Below, in pieces: positions 35,674 through 45,617 of a DNA stretch of 64,000 nucleotides (position 1 is its first letter; each line of letters opens with the position of its first letter). Made by a program: the position numbers and the translations under genes. The notes beneath the pieces are model-generated. The model made no database searches. It was not told the origin of the DNA and worked only from the letters and a program-made list of their open reading frames with translations. Origin of the DNA: Polynucleobacter aenigmaticus (GTDB lineage Bacteria; Pseudomonadota; Gammaproteobacteria; Burkholderiales; Burkholderiaceae); NCBI RefSeq assembly GCF_002206635.1, contig NZ_NGUO01000002.1, forward strand, positions 1 through 64,000, in the 5' to 3' direction.

Positions 35674-38207
35674 TGATAGTTCTCATATATTGAAGGGGGT
35701 ATAGGCTTAGAAGTAGGCATATATCCGGGAACATTAAACTTCATGATATCAACTGGATTGCTTCCAGCGCTACCAAAACCCCTAAATTCGACCTGAAAGA
35801 GTACTTGAGTCGTGGTTATTTGTGAAGTATTCAGCATCTGTGAGTAAGCTCCACGCAAAGTCCAGCAGTCTCGCATCCACTCTAGAGCTACAAGTGTATT
35901 GAGCGTTTTGGTCGTTAAAGCGTCATAACCCCAGCGGCCCAAGACAGAGACCTCGCGAGTGAGCGGCCATTGGCCTGAAATATTATATTGATCAGTAGTG
36001 GTAGCTGCAGGTACAAAAAAAAGCTGGTTATTCTGAATGGATGCTTGTGTTGGCGGGGTCCAAACATTGCGATAGCCAAAGTTTAAACTTCTGCCCGGCG
36101 TAGGGCGCCAACTTCCACCTATCGTTGTTTGAACCAGGCGATTTAATTGAGTGTTGTACTGACCGAACATATCCGTGCTGAAGTTGCCAAGCAGGCGAAT
36201 TGAGGCCGAACCCAATGTATCCGAATAAGTAGAAGGGTTTGCAATGGTGCCGTTTAGGCCCACTTTCTGACCCGTAAAGCCCTGTCGCTGAGCAAGAGTT
36301 ACATTAGCCCGTTCTGCACCGGTATTGGCCTCAATCATGCGGCTAGTTAAGCCGCCAGTCAGTTTATTGTTATCAGCAATACGGTCATTGCCGATGAATG
36401 TGTTTTCGCTAAAAATTTGAGTTACACCAAAACCAGCGTCTGCCGTATCAAACAAAGGGGTTTGAGCTTGGCTTTGAAATGGCGTGTAAACATAAAAAGC
36501 TCTTGGCTCCATCGTGAGCAACATATCGCGACCAAAGAAGCCTTTTAACTCAGCAGCATCTCTTTCAAACGCGAGCCCTGAATCCAAACTAAATGTGGGG
36601 ATAGTGAATCCCTGCGTAGCTGGTGCGCCCACTGGGTTGTATGGTGTTGCGTTATAAGTGTTTGACTGAAAGCTCACTTTAGGGGTGATGTAATAACCAG
36701 GCGTAATCTGAGGAAGAGCCATGGCGCCCTTAATCACTGTTCGATCTGCTTGACTGAACGCACCCGGAGCAGTTAGCGCCAAGTTGCCACCAATGTTATA
36801 GGCAAAGCGCGTGAAATCGGTTGAAAAGGTCGTTGCAGGACCTGATGGCAAGGTAATGTATTTCCCACTGGTATCGGCAACTGCTGGCGTTAAACGATTG
36901 TTATAGGCAGCTGTGATGTTCGGCAAAATATTATAGGGGGACTGCACTGTCACTGTTGGGTCTGGCTGTAAGGTTTGAAAAGTCATTGCCCTCGCCCCCA
37001 CAGTCCAATTGCTTAAGCTTCCCGTCAAATTCTTAGTGGTGCCCACTTCTTGACGAAACTGACTAGTTACAGCCCCCGCAATACTTTGCGAAAAGTCAGT
37101 TGGGTACAAGTTATCTGAAACCCGAGCCATATTGGCATAACCCGTCCATGCACCAGCAATTGGGATTCCACCCATCCCCAATAAGTCACCACTAAAGTTT
37201 TGTCTCTGCTGCCAGTCATAGCGCCAGCGATCAGTTCCAGTCTTGCGGTCATAAGGAAGATAGTCTCCACCCAAATTGCCTGAATACTGTTTATCTAAAA
37301 ATTGGTATTTAGCTCCCAACTGAACCCCACGCTGACCCATGACTCGTGGTATCAATAACAAATCACGGTTTGGTGCGATGTTCACGTAATACGGCTGCGT
37401 AATATCAATGCCGTTATTGGAGTTATAACCAGCTACTGGCGACAATATTCCAGAGCGGCGTTGATTGGCAGTTGGGGCTGTGAAATAAGGAACATAAGCA
37501 ATAGGCACATCAAGGAATCGCATTACACCGTGCGTACCCACCATTTCTTTTTGTTCGTTATCTATCTCAAGCGTACTAGCCGTGAAATACCAATCCAGAT
37601 TTTCTGGGGTACAAGTGGTGTAGGTTGCTTTATCAAACACAAATACATCAGAGGTTTCGATCGTTAATTTTTTTGCATTGCCACTGGCGCGGTTATCACG
37701 TAGCTCGTAATTCGGGGCCTCCATTTCCCCTTCACGTGCATCGACTCTAAAGCGGGCTTTCGGCCCCTTGAAGGATGCATTCCCTTTTGAGAACTCAGTA
37801 TTGCCAGTTAAACTCGCTACATCTGAATCGGGATCGTATTGAATTTCATCTGCCTTGATGACAGCACCGTTACGACGAATTTGTGCGTGTCCTTTTAAAC
37901 GCATTTCCCGATCAACAATTCCATCAATCGAATCACTCGATGTGAAGGTTAGCGCTTTACCGTCCTCAATAGGCTTTCCAACTCGCAATTGATCATCTAG
38001 CTTTAGGACGGTGACATCCCCACGATCAGGGATCAAAACGGAGTTGGCAGAGCTACCCAAAGACTGTGCTGAAGGGGGCGAAGGTGCGGGTGCTTGGGCA
38101 ATACTGGGAAGAGCAAATTGTGACAATGCAACCCCCGTCAATACTCGCAGGGTGACAGCTAAAAAAAGAGGGGCGCAAAGGCCGGCGCGACGGCGATAAT
38201 GACTCAT
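35670..38207 (-). CDS. lptD: LPS-assembly outer membrane protein LptD
   Basis: Outer-membrane beta-barrel that inserts LPS at the cell surface with LptE. The 845-residue protein has a signal sequence (MSHYRRRAGLC then a hydrophobic core to about residue 38), a Pro/Ala/Ser-rich linker, the OstA/LptA-like domain (about 95-230, with KADEIQYDPDSDVASLTGN) and a long barrel domain to the C-terminus. Two cysteines lie near residue 200 and one near 790, compatible with the disulfide pattern of LptD. It heads the operon with surA, and its start lies only 33 bases from the divergent amgK. Confidence 0.95.
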   Translation of the reverse strand: MSHYRRRAGLCAPLFLAVTLRVLTGVALSQFALPSIAQAPAPSPPSAQSLGSSANSVLIPDRGDVTVLKLDDQLRVGKPIEDGKALTFTSSDSIDGIVDREMRLKGHAQIRRNGAVIKADEIQYDPDSDVASLTGNTEFSKGNASFKGPKARFRVDAREGEMEAPNYELRDNRASGNAKKLTIETSDVFVFDKATYTTCTPENLDWYFTASTLEIDNEQKEMVGTHGVMRFLDVPIAYVPYFTAPTANQRRSGILSPVAGYNSNNGIDITQPYYVNIAPNRDLLLIPRVMGQRGVQLGAKYQFLDKQYSGNLGGDYLPYDRKTGTDRWRYDWQQRQNFSGDLLGMGGIPIAGAWTGYANMARVSDNLYPTDFSQSIAGAVTSQFRQEVGTTKNLTGSLSNWTVGARAMTFQTLQPDPTVTVQSPYNILPNITAAYNNRLTPAVADTSGKYITLPSGPATTFSTDFTRFAYNIGGNLALTAPGAFSQADRTVIKGAMALPQITPGYYITPKVSFQSNTYNATPYNPVGAPATQGFTIPTFSLDSGLAFERDAAELKGFFGRDMLLTMEPRAFYVYTPFQSQAQTPLFDTADAGFGVTQIFSENTFIGNDRIADNNKLTGGLTSRMIEANTGAERANVTLAQRQGFTGQKVGLNGTIANPSTYSDTLGSASIRLLGNFSTDMFGQYNTQLNRLVQTTIGGSWRPTPGRSLNFGYRNVWTPPTQASIQNNQLFFVPAATTTDQYNISGQWPLTREVSVLGRWGYDALTTKTLNTLVALEWMRDCWTLRGAYSQMLNTSQITTTQVLFQVEFRGFGSAGSNPVDIMKFNVPGYMPTSKPIPPSIYENYQ

Positions 38208-38224
38208 AGATCCAGACCCGCCTT

Positions 38225-38230
38225 ATTATA
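38225..38230 (-). promoter_or_regulatory. -10 element of the lptD operon promoter
   Basis: A perfect TATAAT on the minus strand ends 17 bases before the lptD ATG, predicting a leader of about 10 to 12 bases. No good -35 is visible 16-18 bases upstream. It lies in the 33-base gap between the divergent lptD and amgK starts. Confidence 0.5.
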
Positions 38231-38240
38231 CGAATCGACC

Positions 38241-39242
38241 ATGACTGACTCTCGCTTAGACACCCTCCGCAACTGGCTAAAAGGCCTTGAACCTAGCTGG
38301 CAATTAGATCTCCCCACTTTGGCACCAGCCTCGGCAGATGCCAGCTTTCGGCGGTATTTCCGGATTGAGTCCAAAAACCCGGATTTTTCGACTTTGATCG
38401 TGATGGACGCTCCACCCCAACATGAGCCCTTGGATGCCTTCATCAAGGTCGATTTATTACTCGAAAATGCTGGTTTAAATGTTCCTCAAATTCTAGAAAA
38501 AAATGTTGCCGAGGGATTTCTTTTGCTCAATGATCTGGGAAATAAAACCTACCTCGCGGAGTTGAACGATGAGACGGCGGACTCACTCTATCAAGATGCA
38601 ACCCACGCTTTAGTGCAAATGCAATTAGCAAGCAAACCAGATGTATTACCAAACTACGATGAAGCGCTCTTGCAGCGTGAGCTAGATCTTTTTCCAGAGT
38701 GGTACTTGAAGAAGCATCTGCACACAGAATTAACAGATCTTCAGAATTCTCAAATTAAGCAGGCGTTTGAGTTGATTATTCAAAATAATTTAGCTCAAGA
38801 AAAAGTCTACGTGCATCGCGATTACCATTCACGCAATCTTATGGTGACCAAAGAAAATAATCCAGGTGTGATTGATTTTCAAGACGCGGTTTATGGGCCG
38901 ATTACTTACGATGCCGCCTCTCTCTGGCGCGATGCCTATATTGCATGGCCAGAAGAACGTGTGATTGATTGGGTCATTAAGTTTTGGGAAGAAGGTCGTC
39001 AAGCTAGCCTACCAATGCCAAATGATTTTGGACAGTTTTATCGCGACTTTGAGTGGATGGGTTTGCAACGTCACCTCAAAGTCTTGGGTATTTTTGCAAG
39101 ACTCTTTCATCGTGATGGAAAAGACGGCTACCTCAAAGATATTCCATTGGTTCTCGAGTATGCGATTGCCACTGCCAACCGTTATATTGAATTAAAGCCT
39201 TTGGCGCGTATTCTGGAATCGACACGGCCAACTAAGGAATAA
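38241..39242 (+). CDS. amgK: N-acetylmuramate/N-acetylglucosamine anomeric kinase AmgK
   Basis: An aminoglycoside-phosphotransferase-fold kinase of 333 residues. AmgK phosphorylates the anomeric hydroxyl of MurNAc/GlcNAc in the peptidoglycan-recycling bypass that avoids de novo UDP-MurNAc synthesis. Conserved features are DASFRRYFRI (residues about 31-40), the catalytic VHRDYHSRNLMV and the metal motif VIDFQDAVYGPITYDAASLWRD (start at V-I-D-F-Q-D). The ATG at 38241 is chosen because the longer frame would begin inside the divergent lptD start. No Shine-Dalgarno is evident before it. murU follows after 13 bases, as in Pseudomonas, which fixes the assignment. Confidence 0.92.
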   Translation: MTDSRLDTLRNWLKGLEPSWQLDLPTLAPASADASFRRYFRIESKNPDFSTLIVMDAPPQHEPLDAFIKVDLLLENAGLNVPQILEKNVAEGFLLLNDLGNKTYLAELNDETADSLYQDATHALVQMQLASKPDVLPNYDEALLQRELDLFPEWYLKKHLHTELTDLQNSQIKQAFELIIQNNLAQEKVYVHRDYHSRNLMVTKENNPGVIDFQDAVYGPITYDAASLWRDAYIAWPEERVIDWVIKFWEEGRQASLPMPNDFGQFYRDFEWMGLQRHLKVLGIFARLFHRDGKDGYLKDIPLVLEYAIATANRYIELKPLARILESTRPTKE

Positions 39243-39255
39243 GCATCCATTCATA

Positions 39256-39972
39256 ATGAATCAGCGCAATCTCATTCCCTGTTTATTACTTGCCGCAGGT
39301 CGAGGCGAGCGCATGCGTCCTTTAACGGATGAGCTACCTAAGCCACTACTCACAATCAAGAACAAATCCTTACTAGCATGGCACTTGGAAGCATTAAGTG
39401 CAGCAGGCATTCAAAAGGTTGTAATTAACCATGCTTGGCTAGGTAAAAAGATTGAAGATGCCTTGGGTAATGGCAGTCAATTTGACCTCAAGATCACATA
39501 CTCCCCAGAAGCTAGCGCCCTAGAAACAGCGGGAGGCATTCGCAAGGCATTGCCCCTCCTAGACCCAAATGACTATTTCCTGGTAATCAATGGCGATGTC
39601 TTTTGCCCTAATTTTCCAATCGAACTACTCATTGCACAGCTAGATAAGCTTCGCAAAGAACTAAATCCCCCTCTGGCCCACCTTGTTATGGTGCCCAATC
39701 CAGTCCAACACCCTAACGGAGACTTTTATCTCAAAGCCTCCCAAGTGTTCGACCACCCAAGAGATGGGGCTGAAAAGTTGACCTTTTCTGGTATTGGCCT
39801 TTATCACCGGGACCTATTTAAAGACCTAGTAATGGGCGCTCCTGCCCAGCTAGCCCCTCTTCTAAGAGAGGTAATACTTAAAAATAGAGTGTCTGGTGAA
39901 AAATATACTGGACCATGGCACGATGTAGGTACACCCCAACGATTACAAGAGCTCAATGCAGCGAATGAATAA
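39256..39972 (+). CDS. murU: N-acetylmuramate alpha-1-phosphate uridylyltransferase MurU
   Basis: A 238-residue nucleotidyltransferase that converts MurNAc-1-phosphate and UTP to UDP-MurNAc, the step after AmgK. The nucleotide-binding loop is LLAAGRGERMRPLTDELPKP (residues 11-30), and the metal aspartate lies in INGDVFCPN. Family GlmU/RmlA fold, short MurU-type length. Genetic linkage to amgK and, 9 kb away, to anmK supports a complete anhydro-MurNAc recycling route. Its 3' end overlaps pepP by 17 bases. Confidence 0.93.
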   Translation: MNQRNLIPCLLLAAGRGERMRPLTDELPKPLLTIKNKSLLAWHLEALSAAGIQKVVINHAWLGKKIEDALGNGSQFDLKITYSPEASALETAGGIRKALPLLDPNDYFLVINGDVFCPNFPIELLIAQLDKLRKELNPPLAHLVMVPNPVQHPNGDFYLKASQVFDHPRDGAEKLTFSGIGLYHRDLFKDLVMGAPAQLAPLLREVILKNRVSGEKYTGPWHDVGTPQRLQELNAANE

Positions 39973-41335
39973 ATCCCTTATTTACCAACAACGTCGAGTC
40001 GAACTGGCAAAACTGATCCGCACCAAAACTGGTGGTGGTGTGGCCATCATCACTACAGCGCCTGAGACTGCTCGCAATCGAGATAGTGAGTTTCCATATC
40101 GTCATGACAGTGATTTTTTCTATCTCACTGGTTTTGAAGAGCCGGGCGCAACGCTGGTTCTGAAGGTTGCAGGGTCGAGCTCTCAGCCTCAATTAGAGTC
40201 CCATCTGTTTTGCAGACCAAAAGATGCGGAGCGTGAAATTTGGGATGGCATTCGCTTAGGGCCAGAAGCCGCACCTGAGGCATTAGGCTTGGAATACGCC
40301 CATGGCAACCATGAACTAGATAGCAAGCTGAGTGATTTGTTGGCCGATCAAGATGCAGTCTATGTACGCCTTTCCGAAAGCGCAGAAACAGACCGTCGTT
40401 TACGGCATTGGATGAAACAAGTCCGAGGCCAAGCTCGTGCTGGCATCAATCCACCCTCCGAGTTTCATGATGTTGAGAGTTTGATTCATGAGATGCGTCT
40501 GTTTAAAGATGCGCATGAAATTGACATCATGCGTCGTGCTGCAGCCATTTCTGCACGCGCCCATATCCGCGCCATGCAGACTTGCAAACCCGGACTACGC
40601 GAATACCACCTCGAGGCAGAATTACTGCATGAGTTCCGCTATAGCGGTGCACAAAGCGTTGCCTATAACAGTATTGTTGCTGGTGGTGCCAGCTCTTGCA
40701 TTCTTCATTACCGCGCCAGCAATGCCGAACTCCGCAGTGGCGAGCTCTGTCTCATTGATGCTGGCTGTGAATTAGATGGCTATGCCTCGGATATCACTCG
40801 CACCTTCCCAGTCAATGGCAAATTTTCTGGTCCACAACGTGCCCTGTATGACATCACGCTAGCTTCGCAAGAAGCGGCAATTGCGGCAACGAAGCCAGGC
40901 AATACTTTTATTCAGCCTCACGAAGCTGCATTAAGAGTGCTTACTCAAGGCTTACTTGATGAAAAACTTCTCAAGCTATCTGAATTAGGATCTCTGGAAA
41001 ATGCTATTGAGACTGGCGCTTATCGCCGTTTCTATATGCACCGTACGTCACATTGGTTGGGCATGGATGTGCATGATGTCGGCTCGTATCGCGAACCACT
41101 GAGCACAGCAACAGATTCCTCAGAAAAGCCATGGCGCGTACTTCAACCGGGTATGGCCCTCACTATTGAACCGGGCCTATATATTCGACCAGCGGATGAT
41201 GTGGATGAACGCTTTTGGAATATTGGCATTCGCATTGAAGATGATGCAGTTGTCAATGATTTGGGTTGTGAATTGATTTCTCGCGGCGTACCAGTGAAAG
41301 CCGATGAAATCGAAGCACTGATGAAAAATAATTAG
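39956..41335 (+). CDS. pepP: Xaa-Pro aminopeptidase (aminopeptidase P)
   Basis: Manganese-dependent proline aminopeptidase of 459 residues with the pita-bread fold. The N-terminal AMP_N domain (about 5-140) contains SDFFYLTGFEEPGATLVL, and metal ligands are visible as DAGCELDGYASDITRTFP (two aspartates), HRTSHWLGMDVHDVG (histidine), LTIEPGLYI and RIEDDAVV (glutamates). The start is either the ATG at 39956 or the one at 39965, both inside the end of murU. It precedes a UbiH-type hydroxylase, the same order as E. coli pepP-ubiH. Confidence 0.96.
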   Translation: MQRMNKSLIYQQRRVELAKLIRTKTGGGVAIITTAPETARNRDSEFPYRHDSDFFYLTGFEEPGATLVLKVAGSSSQPQLESHLFCRPKDAEREIWDGIRLGPEAAPEALGLEYAHGNHELDSKLSDLLADQDAVYVRLSESAETDRRLRHWMKQVRGQARAGINPPSEFHDVESLIHEMRLFKDAHEIDIMRRAAAISARAHIRAMQTCKPGLREYHLEAELLHEFRYSGAQSVAYNSIVAGGASSCILHYRASNAELRSGELCLIDAGCELDGYASDITRTFPVNGKFSGPQRALYDITLASQEAAIAATKPGNTFIQPHEAALRVLTQGLLDEKLLKLSELGSLENAIETGAYRRFYMHRTSHWLGMDVHDVGSYREPLSTATDSSEKPWRVLQPGMALTIEPGLYIRPADDVDERFWNIGIRIEDDAVVNDLGCELISRGVPVKADEIEALMKNN

Positions 41336-41363
41336 TACCCTACCGAGTAAAAAATTACCCAGC

Positions 41364-42521
41364 ATGCAAGCAGAGAACTTCGATATTGTGATTCAAGGTG
41401 GTGGGCCAGTAGGCCTCGCTTGCGCTGCGTGGTGCTTGCAAAAATTCCCAGAGGCAAAGATTGCATTACTCGATCGCAACCCTGTGGATGATGCAGACTT
41501 GGCAACTGCAGATAGCAGAGGCATTGCCCTATCTCACGGCAGCAAACTATTACTCGACACCATCAATGCCTGGCCAAGTGAATGCGCCGATATTCATCGG
41601 GTGCATGTTTCTCAAGCAGGTCATTTTGGTCGCACACTCATGACTCGTGAAGAGTTGAAGCAAGATGCACTCGGTCATATCATTCGCTATCGCGACATTC
41701 ATCTGACTCTGCGCAAAGCCTTAAGAACGATTCAAGTTAAAAGCCCCAACTTTGTCTGGCGCCATATTGATGCCCAGGCCAATATTGAAAAAATTCAATC
41801 CAAATGCATCGTGCATGCCGAGGGTGGATTATTTAAAAATCAGGATTGGGTAGAGTCCGGTAGAGACTACGAGCAATCTGCATTGGTAGGCTTGGTTGAG
41901 GTCGAGAATGCAGCGCCTCATCAAGCTTGGGAACGCTTTACCTCCCAAGGCCCGTTGGCTATTTTGCCAAGTCACTATGGCTCCCATATTCTGAATCTGG
42001 TTTGGTGCGGATCGCCAGCATCTTCACAAGCTCGCCTAGAGCTAAGTGATGCGGATTTCTTAAAAAGCTTACAAGCAGAGTTTGGTTCGCGCATTGGACA
42101 ATTTCTAAAGATCCAAGATCGCCGTCTTTATGAGTTAGGCCTCAATTACCGCAAAGAAATTACCCAGGCTAATGAAGTCTGGATTGGCAATGCTGCCCAA
42201 ACTTTGCATCCTGTTGCAGGACAGGGTCTTAATTTGGGATTGAGAGACGCCTATCTTCTCTCTGAAAAACTCAGCGCACTTTTTTCCAGGCCTGAAGATC
42301 AAAAAAATCCCACAGCGATCAAAGAAACTTTGCAGGATTACGCGCTTAGCCGTAAGGCCGATCGCGCTGCCACCATCGGTCTCACTGACTTCATGGCTAG
42401 AATCTTCACATCAAATCTACTGCCGATTGTGATTGGTCGAGGATTGGCTTTATCAGCCCTCCAATGGCTCCCTCCAGTCAAGACAGCCTTAGCCCGCCAG
42501 ATGATGTTTGGTAGGCGCTAG
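41364..42521 (+). CDS. ubiH: FAD-dependent monooxygenase of the UbiH/UbiF/VisC family
   Basis: A 385-residue flavoprotein hydroxylase of ubiquinone biosynthesis. The N-terminal FAD motif is IVIQGGGPVGLACAAWCL, DRNP ends the second strand, and the second FAD motif is GNAAQTLHPVAGQGLNLGLRD (begins G-N-A-A). Placement directly after pepP favours UbiH (C6 or nearby ring hydroxylation), but family members differ in regiospecificity, so the exact position on the ring is not certain. It ends before a 143-base spacer that should hold the dusB-fis promoter. Confidence 0.85.
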   Translation: MQAENFDIVIQGGGPVGLACAAWCLQKFPEAKIALLDRNPVDDADLATADSRGIALSHGSKLLLDTINAWPSECADIHRVHVSQAGHFGRTLMTREELKQDALGHIIRYRDIHLTLRKALRTIQVKSPNFVWRHIDAQANIEKIQSKCIVHAEGGLFKNQDWVESGRDYEQSALVGLVEVENAAPHQAWERFTSQGPLAILPSHYGSHILNLVWCGSPASSQARLELSDADFLKSLQAEFGSRIGQFLKIQDRRLYELGLNYRKEITQANEVWIGNAAQTLHPVAGQGLNLGLRDAYLLSEKLSALFSRPEDQKNPTAIKETLQDYALSRKADRAATIGLTDFMARIFTSNLLPIVIGRGLALSALQWLPPVKTALARQMMFGRR

Positions 42522-42664
42522 AAGGCTGAAATAGCCTCCAAAATTCAAGCCCTCCCAGTTTGACCTAAATCACGGAATGTGCCTATTTTTTAGGCAGATT
42601 TAAGCCCAATTGTGCTAAAGTGACATCCTTTCCTAAGCACTAGAAACAATCCAGATCCCACCCA
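42522..42664 (+). promoter_or_regulatory. Spacer holding the likely dusB-fis promoter
   Basis: A candidate promoter, TTGTGC (42609-42614) then 18 bases and TAAGCA, sits about 30 bases before dusB. It is weak and untested. A 5-bp hairpin AGGCT-GAAAT-AGCCT lies just after the ubiH stop without a T run. Nothing else is evident. Confidence 0.4.
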
Positions 42665-43687
42665 ATGCAAATGAAGATTGGCCCACACCTTCTCGCAAAT
42701 AGATTATTTGTTGCCCCTATGGCTGGGGTAACAGATCGCCCATTTCGACAGCTTTGTAAAAAGCTGGGGGCTGGTTATGCCGTTTCTGAAATGGTTGCTT
42801 CAAATGCCTTGCTATGGAAGAGTGAAAAAACCCAGCGTCGCACTAATCACCAGGGTGAATTCAAGCCCATCGCAGTCCAAATCGCTGGCGCTGATCCACA
42901 GATGATGGCCGCAGCAGCCAAACTTAATGTCGATCATGGCGCTCAGATCATCGATATCAATATGGGTTGCCCCGCTAAAAAGGTGTGCAATGTTGCAGCC
43001 GGCTCAGCACTCTTAAGAGATGAGCCCTTGGTGCAGCAAATTTTAGAAGCGGTAGTTCAGGCTGTAGGTGTAGGGCCCGATGCCGTGCCAGTAACGTTGA
43101 AAATTCGTACTGGCTGGGATCGTGAACATAAGAATGCTATTGATATCGCGCGTCTTGCGGAAAGATCCGGCATCTCTATGCTGACAGTTCACGGTCGCAC
43201 TAGAGCAGACCTGTATCACGGTGAGGCTGAGTACGAAACCATTACCGCCGTAAAAAATAATGTTGCCATTCCAGTGGTCGCAAATGGCGATATCAACACC
43301 CCAGAAAAAGCAGCTTTTGTTTTAAAGGAGACCGGTGCTGATGCCATCATGATTGGTCGCGCAGCTCAAGGACGTCCTTGGATTTTTCGAGAGATTAACC
43401 ATTTTTTGGAAACGGGCGGTAAATTACCGACACCTCAAATTAATGAGATTCAGGACATCATGAATGCCCACCTGATTGATCACTACGAATTCTATGGCGA
43501 ATTCATTGGCTTACGTACAGCACGTAAGCATATCGGCTGGTATTGCAAGGGCTTGCGTGACTCCCATGCATTCCGCCAAAGAATGAATACTGCTGACGAT
43601 TGCAAAACACAACTGCAAATGGTGAATGATTTTTTTGATGAAATGAAATCTCACTCAGATCGTTTGTTATTTTTAGAAGCAGCCTAA
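42665..43687 (+). CDS. dusB: tRNA-dihydrouridine synthase B
   Basis: FMN-dependent reductase that makes dihydrouridine in tRNA D-loops. The 340-residue protein has the TIM-barrel motifs VAPMAGVTDRPFR, the active-site cysteine in DINMGCPAKKV, LTVHGRTR, and the FMN phosphate segment ADAIMIGRAAQGRPW. The start is the ATG at 42665 or the one two codons later. It forms the classical dusB-fis operon, with fis 28 bases downstream. Confidence 0.97.
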   Translation: MQMKIGPHLLANRLFVAPMAGVTDRPFRQLCKKLGAGYAVSEMVASNALLWKSEKTQRRTNHQGEFKPIAVQIAGADPQMMAAAAKLNVDHGAQIIDINMGCPAKKVCNVAAGSALLRDEPLVQQILEAVVQAVGVGPDAVPVTLKIRTGWDREHKNAIDIARLAERSGISMLTVHGRTRADLYHGEAEYETITAVKNNVAIPVVANGDINTPEKAAFVLKETGADAIMIGRAAQGRPWIFREINHFLETGGKLPTPQINEIQDIMNAHLIDHYEFYGEFIGLRTARKHIGWYCKGLRDSHAFRQRMNTADDCKTQLQMVNDFFDEMKSHSDRLLFLEAA

Positions 43688-43715
43688 ATTTAGTTTTAAA
43701 TTATTTAATTTACCT

Positions 43716-43985
43716 ATGGCCAATAAACACCCCATCACCGAATGTATTGAGACCCAGCTACAGCAGTACCTGGACGATCTCAAAGGAACACCCCCATCTG
43801 ACTTGTACCAAATGGTTCTAGCAGTTGTTGAAAAGCCTATGCTGGAATTAGTAATGCAGCATGCCAATCAGAATCAATCATTGGCTGCACAGTACCTTGG
43901 CATTAATCGCAACACCCTTCACAAGAAGTTGGTCGAACACCAACTTTTGAAATCAGTTCCACCTGAATCGCGAATTCTTGATTAA
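43716..43985 (+). CDS. fis: Fis-family DNA-binding protein
   Basis: An 89-residue Fis homologue. The C-terminal helix-turn-helix is NQNQSLAAQYLGINRNTLHKKL (starts about residue 51; shown in part as LAAQYLGINRNTLHKKL), and the N-terminal helices carry the dimer interface. Fis shapes nucleoid structure and rRNA transcription. The location directly after dusB is diagnostic. purH follows after 18 bases on the same strand, so a longer dusB-fis-purH unit is likely. Confidence 0.95.
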   Translation: MANKHPITECIETQLQQYLDDLKGTPPSDLYQMVLAVVEKPMLELVMQHANQNQSLAAQYLGINRNTLHKKLVEHQLLKSVPPESRILD

Positions 43986-44003
43986 TTACACCTCCAGAAA
44001 AAT

Positions 44004-45584
44004 ATGATCCGTACAGCCCTACTCTCCGTTTCCGATAAAAATGGCATTGTGCCTTTTGCTAAAGCCCTCCATGAGCAAGGCATCAAGCTGATCTCTACTG
44101 GTGGCACTGCCAAGCTTTTGGCTGAAAATAACCTGCCTGTAGTGGAGGTATCCTCGCTAACCAAGTTTCCAGAGATGCTTGATGGTCGAGTGAAGACATT
44201 GCACCCCATGGTTCATGGTGGTCTATTGGCTCGCAGAGATTTTCCTGAGCATATGGCCGCTTTAAAAGAACATGGTATTGATACGATCGACATGCTCGTG
44301 ATTAATTTGTATCCATTTAATGAAACGGTTGCTAAAACTGATTGCTCATTTGAAGATGCGGTTGAGAATATCGATATTGGTGGTCCAGCGATGTTACGTG
44401 CTGCCGCCAAAAATCATCAAGATGTCACTGTGTTGATCTCGCCAGAAGATTACGCTCCAGTACTAGAGGAAATGAAAGCCAACAAGAATGTTGTTTCTTA
44501 TAAGACCAATTTGGGTCTGGCTAAAAAAGTATTTGCACACACCGCTCAATACGATGGTGCCATTGCTAATTATTTATCTGCGTTGGGCGATGACTTAGAT
44601 CACAAAACGCGCTCCGCTTATCCAGAGACTTTGCACCTCGCATTCGAAAAAGTACAAGAGATGCGTTACGGGGAAAACCCACATCAATCTGCAGCTTTTT
44701 ACAAAGATATCTCTCCAGTCGATGGTGCACTTGCTAACTATAAGCAACTGCAAGGCAAAGAGCTGTCTTATAACAATATTGCTGACGCTGACTCTGCTTG
44801 GGAGTGCGTTAAGAGCTTTACTGGCAATGCTGGCGGTGCCGCAGCCTGTGTCATCATCAAACATGCCAACCCTTGCGGTGTTGCCGTAGGTGCCAATGCA
44901 CTTGAGGCATACCAAAAGTCCTTTAAAACTGACCCAAGTTCGGCGTTCGGTGGAATCATTGCCTTTAATGTGCCATGTGATGGCGCAGCGGCTGAAGCAA
45001 TCTCTAAACAGTTTGTAGAAGTATTGATTGCCCCAAGCTTTAGTGATGAAGCCAAAGCAATTTTTGCTACGAAACAAAATGTTCGTCTCTTAGAGATTCC
45101 GCTAGGTACTACATTTAATAGCTTTGATTTCAAGCGCGTTGGTGGCGGTCTCTTGGTTCAGTCTCCTGATTCAAAGAACGTTCTTGAAGGCGAAATGCGC
45201 GTTGTCAGCAAACGCCTGCCAACCCCAAGCGAAATGCACGACATGATGTTTGCTTGGCGCGTTGCTAAGTTTGTCAAATCCAATGCGATTGTGTACTGCG
45301 CTAACGGTATGACCCTCGGAATCGGTGCAGGCCAAATGAGTCGTGTCGACTCTGCACGTATGGCCAGTATCAAGGCTGAAAATGCAGGCTTAAGTCTTAA
45401 GGGATCAGCAGTTGCGAGTGATGCCTTCTTCCCATTCCGCGATGGTTTAGATGTTGTGGTGAACGGTGGCGCAAGCTGTGCTATTCAGCCCGGTGGCAGC
45501 ATGCGTGATGATGAAATCATTGCAGCAGCTAATGAGCATGGCATTGCCATGATCTTTACTGGCATCCGCCACTTCCGTCACTAA
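44004..45584 (+). CDS. purH: Bifunctional AICAR transformylase / IMP cyclohydrolase
   Basis: Catalyses the last two steps of IMP synthesis. The 526 residues form an N-terminal MGS-like cyclohydrolase domain (about 1-195; [42 protein letters not shown]) and a C-terminal transformylase domain with [14 protein letters not shown] and [12 protein letters not shown]. The usual length is about 520-530. It lies between fis and ruvC. Confidence 0.98.
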   Translation: MIRTALLSVSDKNGIVPFAKALHEQGIKLISTGGTAKLLAENNLPVVEVSSLTKFPEMLDGRVKTLHPMVHGGLLARRDFPEHMAALKEHGIDTIDMLVINLYPFNETVAKTDCSFEDAVENIDIGGPAMLRAAAKNHQDVTVLISPEDYAPVLEEMKANKNVVSYKTNLGLAKKVFAHTAQYDGAIANYLSALGDDLDHKTRSAYPETLHLAFEKVQEMRYGENPHQSAAFYKDISPVDGALANYKQLQGKELSYNNIADADSAWECVKSFTGNAGGAAACVIIKHANPCGVAVGANALEAYQKSFKTDPSSAFGGIIAFNVPCDGAAAEAISKQFVEVLIAPSFSDEAKAIFATKQNVRLLEIPLGTTFNSFDFKRVGGGLLVQSPDSKNVLEGEMRVVSKRLPTPSEMHDMMFAWRVAKFVKSNAIVYCANGMTLGIGAGQMSRVDSARMASIKAENAGLSLKGSAVASDAFFPFRDGLDVVVNGGASCAIQPGGSMRDDEIIAAANEHGIAMIFTGIRHFRH

Positions 45585-45617
45585 GCCACTTAAAGAGACG
45601 AAAACAAATAAGTACCC

